Source: Marinobacterium lutimaris
GTDB lineage: Bacteria; Pseudomonadota; Gammaproteobacteria; Pseudomonadales; Balneatricaceae
Assembly: GCF_900108065.1 (NCBI RefSeq)
Contig: NZ_FNVQ01000005.1
Span: forward strand, 310,001 to 374,000
Reading direction: 5' to 3'
DNA: 64,000 nt
Within the stretch, counting starts at the first letter, position 1, and each line of letters starts with the position of its first letter. A program made the translations under genes and the position numbers. The notes beneath the pieces were generated by a model. It saw only the letters and a list, made by a program, of their open reading frames with translations, ran no database searches and was not told where the DNA came from. Shown here piece by piece: positions 59,004 to 64,000 of the stretch.

Positions 59004-61784
59004 ATGATTCTTCTGAATCACACCTACTCGGATATCCGCTCGCTGACACTCTTTATAGAGCGACACAGGCTTTATGAAGCCGGCGGGCTGATCCAGCTGT
59101 TCTGCGGTACCCTGAACCGCGAAAGGCTTACCCCGGTGCTCAGCCTGCTGGCAAAGCTCGACGGCTTCAAGGTCATTGGCTCCTCCACCGCTGGCGGCAT
59201 CAGCAACGGCAGCATTGAAGACGATGTACTGCTGATATCCTTCTCCAGTTTCGAACGCACGCGTGTCGATGTGCGTTATCTGCCCTATATCACTCAGGAA
59301 CAGGGACGACTCCTCGGAGAAGAGCTCCATGGCAGTGATGCCAAGCTGCTCATCGCTTATGGCAACGCCCTCAACGATAACCCCGAGCCTTTCCTGGAAG
59401 GGATAGGGGAAGCTGCTCCCGAGCTGCTGATCACCGGCGGCAACGCCGCCGACAACCAGCGCTATCAGGAGACCTTCGTCGTTTGCGATAACCGCATCCA
59501 CGACCGGGGCATGGTGATCGCCCTGTTGCGCGGCAACAGCCTGCAGGTAACGCCCAGGCAACTGCTGAACTGGACGCCGATCGGCATGGAGATGGAGGTA
59601 AACCACAGCGTCGGGAACAAGATCTATGCACTGGATGGCAGACCTGTGCTGGAAACCTATCGCCACTATCTCGGTGACGAGGTAGCCGCAGCTCTGCCCG
59701 GCAGCGTCACGGTATTCCCGCTGATCAGCCGGGAAAGCGGTGTCGATATCGCACGCACCCCGGTACGTCTGGATGATGACGGCGGCTTGGTGTTTGCTGG
59801 TGAATTCCGCTTCTCGCAGACGGTTCGCTTTGCCGTAGCGATAGCCGATCAGATACTGCGCAGCGCACACAACACGGCCCGCGAGCTTAGCTGCGATGCA
59901 CCACTGGAGGCGCTGTATATCTACACCTGCCATAGCCGGCGCCAACTCTCAGAAGAGAGCAGCCGAGCGGAAATGGAGATACTGTCTCACGCCGCCCCCT
60001 CCATCGGATTTGTCACCCAGGGTGAGTATTTCCATGCGCCGGGCATGAACCGACTGCAGAACTCCACCACAACCCTGGTAGCCATATCAGAGAGCGACGA
60101 GACAGTCCTCCCTAGCTCACCGCTGCGGGAACCGCCGCCCCGAGAAATCTCCACCCTACGCTCGCTGACCCACCTGGCCAACACCACGGCGGATGAACTG
60201 CGCCAGTCGATGAAACAGCTCGAACAGTACAAAAGCGCCCTGGATAAGACCGCCATCGTTTCGAAAACGGACTCCTCTGGCAAGATCACCTATATCAATA
60301 ATCTGTTTGAGCAGATCAGCGGCTATTCGCGTGAAGATGTACTTGGCAAAACCCATGCGGTGCTTCGCCACCCGGATATGCCGGATTCGCTGTTTGAAGA
60401 TCTCTGGCGCACCATCCGCGCCAAGCAGGTTTGGACCGGGGTGATCAAGAACCGCAAGAAATGTGGTGGCAGCTATTACGTGCAGAGCACGCTCGTGCCA
60501 ATTCTGGATGAGCACGGCGAGATCAACGAATATATCAGCATCCGTAACGACATCACCCAGGTGATGGAGAACAAGGCGCTGGTCGCCCAGCAACGTACCG
60601 ACAAACTGACCGGCCTGCCGAGTCGTACCAAGCTGCTGGAGGATATCGAAAACGATCACTCCGAGCTGCTGGCCCTGACCGACCTGCGCAACTTTAAATC
60701 GATCAACGATTACTACGGCATCGATCACGGCGATCGGCTCATCGCCGAAATCGCTGAGCAGTTCACCCAGATTCTGGGCAGAAATGAGATCCGCTGCTAC
60801 CGGCTCTATGGCGCCAGCTTTGCCTTCCTACCGCCCTCCGGAATGCGGCAGGAAGCCTTCGAGGCGCAGCTGCTGGCGGCACGGACGGACATTCAGTCAC
60901 ACCGATTCAACGCCAACGGCGAAGAGATCGATATCGAACTCTCCTTTGGCATGGCGAGGGGAAACAATCACCTGCTGGCTCTGGCTGAAACCGCAATCCA
61001 GAAAGCCAAACAGGAAAAGGCGCGCGAGCAGATCATCACCATCAGTGATCACGAGCAAGAGCACCTGAACCGCCTGTTCTGGATCAACGAGGTCAAGGAT
61101 GCACTGGCGGAAGATCGCATCACCGCCTATTTCCAACCCATAGTTTCCAGCGTCGACGCCAGCGATATCCGCTACGAGGCGCTGCTTCGCATGATCGATA
61201 CCAACGGCACGCCTGTGTCTCCGTTCCACTTCCTCGATACGATCAAGCAGACCCGCCATTACGCCGCTATCACCCGGCGGATGCTGGATATAGTGCTGAG
61301 CACCGCGCGTCGTCATCAGCTTCGCATATCGGTGAACCTGTCCGCCGAGGATATAGAAAACCAGGCAACCCGAAGCTACATCCTGGAGCGCCTGGCCAAA
61401 TACGAAGGCCCGCCGATCGCTCTGGAGATCACCGAAAGTGAGTCACTGTCGGACTTCGCCGAAGTCCGGGATTTCATCCGCCAGGTACGCCGCTATGATA
61501 CCCGCATCGCCATCGATGACTTTGGCAGCGGCTACTCCAACTTTTCCTACCTGGTGGAGCTGCAACCGGACTTTATCAAGATCGACGGTTCGATCATCTC
61601 CGGCATTCTGGAGGATGAAAAAAGCATGGTGGTGACCCAGAGCATCATCGATCTGGCTCACAAAACCGGTGCCAAGGTGGTGGCGGAGTTCGTCTCCAGT
61701 GACGAACTCGCCGAGTCACTGCGCTGGCTGGGCGTGGATTACCTGCAGGGCTTCGCACTGGGTAAACCCGCGCCCCTGAGTTAG
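59004..61784 (+). CDS. FIST-PAS-GGDEF(degenerate)-EAL cyclic di-GMP phosphodiesterase
   Basis: A 926-residue cytoplasmic signalling protein without membrane helices. Residues about 20-370 are FIST N and C domains (VIGSSTAGGISNG, LLITGGNAADNQRY, IYTCHSRRQL), proposed to bind small ligands such as amino acids. A short coiled coil leads to a PAS domain (about 415-520; SGKITYINNLFEQISGYSRED). The GGDEF domain (about 530-670) has RLYGASFAF near residue 600 instead of GGDEF, so it cannot make c-di-GMP. The EAL domain (about 690-920) is complete: YEALLR (near 722), the Asn in NLSAED, ITESES, IDDFGSGYSN, FIKIDGS and YLQGFALGKP. It therefore should hydrolyse c-di-GMP under control of the FIST ligand. 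Confidence 0.93.
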   Translation: MILLNHTYSDIRSLTLFIERHRLYEAGGLIQLFCGTLNRERLTPVLSLLAKLDGFKVIGSSTAGGISNGSIEDDVLLISFSSFERTRVDVRYLPYITQEQGRLLGEELHGSDAKLLIAYGNALNDNPEPFLEGIGEAAPELLITGGNAADNQRYQETFVVCDNRIHDRGMVIALLRGNSLQVTPRQLLNWTPIGMEMEVNHSVGNKIYALDGRPVLETYRHYLGDEVAAALPGSVTVFPLISRESGVDIARTPVRLDDDGGLVFAGEFRFSQTVRFAVAIADQILRSAHNTARELSCDAPLEALYIYTCHSRRQLSEESSRAEMEILSHAAPSIGFVTQGEYFHAPGMNRLQNSTTTLVAISESDETVLPSSPLREPPPREISTLRSLTHLANTTADELRQSMKQLEQYKSALDKTAIVSKTDSSGKITYINNLFEQISGYSREDVLGKTHAVLRHPDMPDSLFEDLWRTIRAKQVWTGVIKNRKKCGGSYYVQSTLVPILDEHGEINEYISIRNDITQVMENKALVAQQRTDKLTGLPSRTKLLEDIENDHSELLALTDLRNFKSINDYYGIDHGDRLIAEIAEQFTQILGRNEIRCYRLYGASFAFLPPSGMRQEAFEAQLLAARTDIQSHRFNANGEEIDIELSFGMARGNNHLLALAETAIQKAKQEKAREQIITISDHEQEHLNRLFWINEVKDALAEDRITAYFQPIVSSVDASDIRYEALLRMIDTNGTPVSPFHFLDTIKQTRHYAAITRRMLDIVLSTARRHQLRISVNLSAEDIENQATRSYILERLAKYEGPPIALEITESESLSDFAEVRDFIRQVRRYDTRIAIDDFGSGYSNFSYLVELQPDFIKIDGSIISGILEDEKSMVVTQSIIDLAHKTGAKVVAEFVSSDELAESLRWLGVDYLQGFALGKPAPLS

Positions 61785-61803
61785 GCGGGCGCGGTTCAGC
61801 AGA

Positions 61804-62676
61804 TCAGGCGATACCGGGCGCCGGCAACCGGCGCTTCCACCAGCGGTTGACCCAGAGCGACAGCAGAATCACCGCACCGCCCAACGCCAGACGGAACAGG
61901 TCGGCATCCCTGTTCCAGATGATTAAATTCACCAGTAGACCGGCCGGGATCAACGCATTGTTCATGATCCCCAGAGTGCCACCATCCACCAGCGTTGCGC
62001 CCTTGTTCCAGAGATAGAAGCCCAGCCCCGAGGCCAGCAGCCCCAGCCAGGCCAGCACTCCCCATTGCAGCGAGGTCTGCGGCAGTTTCTCCGGGTTCCC
62101 CAGCAGCAGAAACGCCGGCAGCACCACCATCAGCGCACCGATAAAGAACAGACCAAAACTGCGGTACAGCGGCCCCTCCACGGCATAGCGCTTCACCAGA
62201 TGGGCATAGCCCACCTGCCCCGCCGCAAACGCCAGGTTGGCTAGCTGCAGAATCAGGAAGCCGGTGAGAAATTCACTGGAGATATTGTCGTAACGGATGA
62301 TCGCCGCGCCCACTACCGCCATGGCTGTGGAGATCAAAGGACCTGCCGTAAACCGCCCTTTCAGCCCCTCGTCGATCAACGCCACATAGAGCGGCGTGGT
62401 GATGGTAAACAGCAGCACCTCAGGTACGCTCAGGTACTCGAACGACTGGTAAAGGCAGACGTAAGTGACGCCAAACTGCAGCGCGCCGCAGACCGCGATA
62501 CCGGCGATCAATCCATTGGAGAGTCCCTTGAGACGCAGCAGCGGCAGAAACAGCGCCCCCGCCAGCAGTATGCGCGTCAGCACCGCAAAATAACTGTCCA
62601 CCCGCCCGGCGAGATATTCGCCAATCAGGCTGAATGAGAACGCCCAGAGCAGGGTCACAAACACCAGGTAACGCAC
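61804..62676 (-). CDS. EamA/DMT-family transporter
   Basis: A 290-residue membrane protein with ten helices in two EamA repeats. FVTLLWAFSFSLIGEYLAGR opens the first, with SFEYLSVPEVLLFTITTPLYVALID at its end. The second contains LVDGGTLGIMNNALIPAGLLVNLIIW. Drug/metabolite transporters of this type usually export amino acids, carboxylates or drugs; CarO/YedA-like. The substrate cannot be told. It is convergent with the FIST-EAL gene (19 bases apart) and follows the fba terminator on the same strand, so it has its own promoter in the 82-base gap. Confidence 0.9.
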   Translation of the reverse strand: MRYLVFVTLLWAFSFSLIGEYLAGRVDSYFAVLTRILLAGALFLPLLRLKGLSNGLIAGIAVCGALQFGVTYVCLYQSFEYLSVPEVLLFTITTPLYVALIDEGLKGRFTAGPLISTAMAVVGAAIIRYDNISSEFLTGFLILQLANLAFAAGQVGYAHLVKRYAVEGPLYRSFGLFFIGALMVVLPAFLLLGNPEKLPQTSLQWGVLAWLGLLASGLGFYLWNKGATLVDGGTLGIMNNALIPAGLLVNLIIWNRDADLFRLALGGAVILLSLWVNRWWKRRLPAPGIA

Positions 62677-62713
62677 GGCTGCTTCCTTTACGAATCGAAA
62701 TGAGGGGACGAAA

Positions 62714-62740
62714 AAGGGCGGCCTGAGGCCGCCCTTGAGA
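62714..62740 (-). terminator. Rho-independent terminator of fba
   Basis: AAGGGCGGCC (62714-62723) and GGCCGCCCTT (62727-62736) form a perfect ten-base stem with a three-base loop; on the minus strand it is followed by TTTC. Confidence 0.92.
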
Positions 62741-62758
62741 TCATGCGTCGATCAACGA

Positions 62759-63823
62759 TCAGTTGATCTTGGCGTCCAGCTTGCCGGCATCATAATGCTC
62801 GGCCATGGTTTCCAGCGGAATCGCCTTGATCTTGTCGGCGTGACCTGCGGTACCAAAGGCTTCGTAGCGGTCGATACAGATATCGCGCATGGCGCCGATG
62901 GTTTCCTTGAGGAATTTACGCGGGTCGAACTCGGACGGGTTCTGCGCCATGAAACGACGCACCGCGCCGGTAGAGGCCAGACGCAGGTCGGTATCGATGT
63001 TGACCTTGCGCACGCCGTGCTTGATCCCTTCAACGATCTGCTCGACCGGTACACCGTAGGTTTCCGGAATCTCACCACCGTATTCGTTGATGATCGCCAG
63101 CCACTCCTGAGGAACGGAGGAAGAACCGTGCATTACCAGGTGGGTGTTCGGGATACGGGCGTGGATCTCTTTGATACGGCCGATGGACAGGGTATCGCCG
63201 GTGGGCGGCTTGGTGAACTTGTAGGCACCGTGGGAGGTACCGCAGGCGATCGCCAGGGCGTCCACGTTGGTGGCCTTAACGAACTCAGCGGCTTCGTCCG
63301 GGTCGGTCAGCATCTGGTCGTGGGACAGTACGCCCTCGGCGCCGATACCGTCTTCTTCACCGGCCATACCGGTTTCCAGGGAACCCAGGCAACCCAGTTC
63401 GCCTTCAACGGAAACACCGCAGGCGTGCGCCATTTCGACGGTACGACGGGTCACGTCCACGTTGTACTCGTAGGAGGTCGGGGTTTTACCGTCGGTGCCC
63501 AGAGAACCATCCATCATGACGGACGAGAAGCCCAGGGCGATGGAGCGCTGGCAGACCGCCGGGCTGGTGCCGTGGTCCTGGTGCATGCAGACAGGCACAT
63601 CAGGAAACTCTTCGATAGCCGCCAGGATCATGTGCTTGAGGAAGTTGGAGCCCGCGTACTTACGTGCGCCTGCGGATGCCTGCACGATCACCGGAGAGTT
63701 GGTCTTGGATGCGGCTTCCATGATGGCGCGCATCTGTTCCAGGTTGTTGACGTTAAATGCCGGAATGCCATAACCGTACTCGGCGGCGTGGTCCAGCAGC
63801 TGACGCATAGAGATCAGTGCCAT
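62759..63823 (-). CDS. fba: Class II fructose-1,6-bisphosphate aldolase
   Basis: A 354-residue zinc-dependent aldolase of the CBB/Type B class II group. [20 protein letters not shown] begins the barrel; [20 protein letters not shown] holds zinc and catalytic residues; [40 protein letters not shown] and [13 protein letters not shown] supply further metal and phosphate contacts. It cleaves or forms fructose-1,6-bisphosphate in glycolysis and gluconeogenesis. The start is at 63823 with GGGTG before it, and pgk lies 78 bases upstream, the usual pgk-fba order. The terminator after it ends the unit. Confidence 0.97.
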   Translation of the reverse strand: MALISMRQLLDHAAEYGYGIPAFNVNNLEQMRAIMEAASKTNSPVIVQASAGARKYAGSNFLKHMILAAIEEFPDVPVCMHQDHGTSPAVCQRSIALGFSSVMMDGSLGTDGKTPTSYEYNVDVTRRTVEMAHACGVSVEGELGCLGSLETGMAGEEDGIGAEGVLSHDQMLTDPDEAAEFVKATNVDALAIACGTSHGAYKFTKPPTGDTLSIGRIKEIHARIPNTHLVMHGSSSVPQEWLAIINEYGGEIPETYGVPVEQIVEGIKHGVRKVNIDTDLRLASTGAVRRFMAQNPSEFDPRKFLKETIGAMRDICIDRYEAFGTAGHADKIKAIPLETMAEHYDAGKLDAKIN

Positions 63824-63901
63824 GTTATTTCACCCTTAATCTTTTGAAATCGTGTAAATCGTTGGTGGGCCGCTATCGCGGCCCTGGCCCTTAATGCAGC
63901 C

Positions 63902-64000
63902 TTACTGCGCCGCACGCTGCTCAAGCATGGCTACTGCCGGCAGCACCTTACCCTCTACAAACTCGAGGAACGCGCCGCCCCCGGTGGAGATGTAGGAAAC
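63902..64000 (-). CDS. pgk: Phosphoglycerate kinase (C-terminal 32 residues)
   Basis: Only the last 32 codons and the stop are in the window. The translated end is [20 protein letters not shown] followed by [12 protein letters not shown]. The STGGGA(F)LE(F/L)(V/L)EGK(V/E)LP block is the invariant phosphoglycerate kinase C terminus, where the GGG loop binds nucleotide phosphate. The enzyme transfers phosphate between 1,3-bisphosphoglycerate and ADP. Position directly before fba supports it. Confidence 0.95.
   Translation of the reverse strand, partial: VSYISTGGGAFLEFVEGKVLPAVAMLEQRAAQ

Noticed and set aside
62735-63847. A 370-codon open frame antisense to fba
   Set aside because: It is a shadow of strong codon bias in fba; it has no recognisable domain, and fba on the other strand is unmistakable.

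Overview
The window is a stretch of moderately GC-rich, densely coding bacterial chromosome (my impression is about 60% GC; not computed). Gene content and protein resemblance point to a marine-type gammaproteobacterium, most plausibly in the Oceanospirillales (Marinobacterium-like) with Pseudomonas-like traits: two TRAP transporters, malate synthase G, a MscK-type channel, an aerobic-type cobalamin cluster in Pseudomonas aeruginosa order, DbpA, cytochrome c' and FrmA/FrmB. I see no rRNA, tRNA, insertion sequence, prophage, integrase, CRISPR array or plasmid-type gene. The placement is inference from gene content, not from a marker gene.

Layout. 1-6 kb: the start of a secreted DUF2927 protein, a fumarylacetoacetate-hydrolase-fold enzyme, a divergent MFS exporter/LysR pair, ppnP, serA and an alpha/beta hydrolase. 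6-9.4 kb: a large MscK-type mechanosensitive channel. 9.4-15.4 kb: an iron module, with a TonB-dependent receptor divergent from a FecBCDE-like ABC importer around a Fur box. 15.9-20.2 kb: malate synthase G, a PepSY protein plus cytochrome b561 pair behind a PmrA-type operator, and RNase Z. 20.2-21.9 kb: glutaredoxin 2 and a sirtuin.

21.9-33.7 kb is the main coherent system: one minus-strand cobalamin operon running btuB - unknown membrane protein - cobO - cobB - bluB - cbiB - cobD - cobQ - cobU - cobT - cobC - cobS. It is preceded by a recognisable cobalamin riboswitch and a good sigma-70 promoter. It covers corrinoid uptake, a,c-diamidation, adenosylation, amidation, aminopropanol arm attachment, lower-ligand synthesis and nucleotide loop assembly. 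The corrin-ring genes are not in the window.

33.8-43.4 kb: a lipocalin, a LysR gene divergent from frmA-frmB (formaldehyde detoxification), a peroxiredoxin, a 3D-domain protein, a 2OG-Fe(II) oxygenase, cytochrome c', dbpA, an NAD(P)-binding protein and srkA. 43.7-50.8 kb: two complete TRAP transporters (dctPQM) in opposite orientation flanking a GlxA-type AraC regulator with a sigma-54-like promoter. 51-58.6 kb: an MscS channel, trkH, a DnaJ-related protein, a Cache-HAMP-GAF-HD-GYP protein with a large insertion, a GcvA-like regulator and a 65-residue protein. 59-64 kb: a FIST-PAS-GGDEF-EAL phosphodiesterase, an EamA exporter, fba and the end of pgk.

The less ordinary signals are: an unassigned membrane protein inside the B12 operon; two genes whose only well-placed start codon is ATC; a c-di-GMP-type HD-GYP domain interrupted by about 165 residues; a sigma-54-like promoter with a palindrome at the GlxA regulator; and several short tandem or inverted repeats in intergenic DNA.
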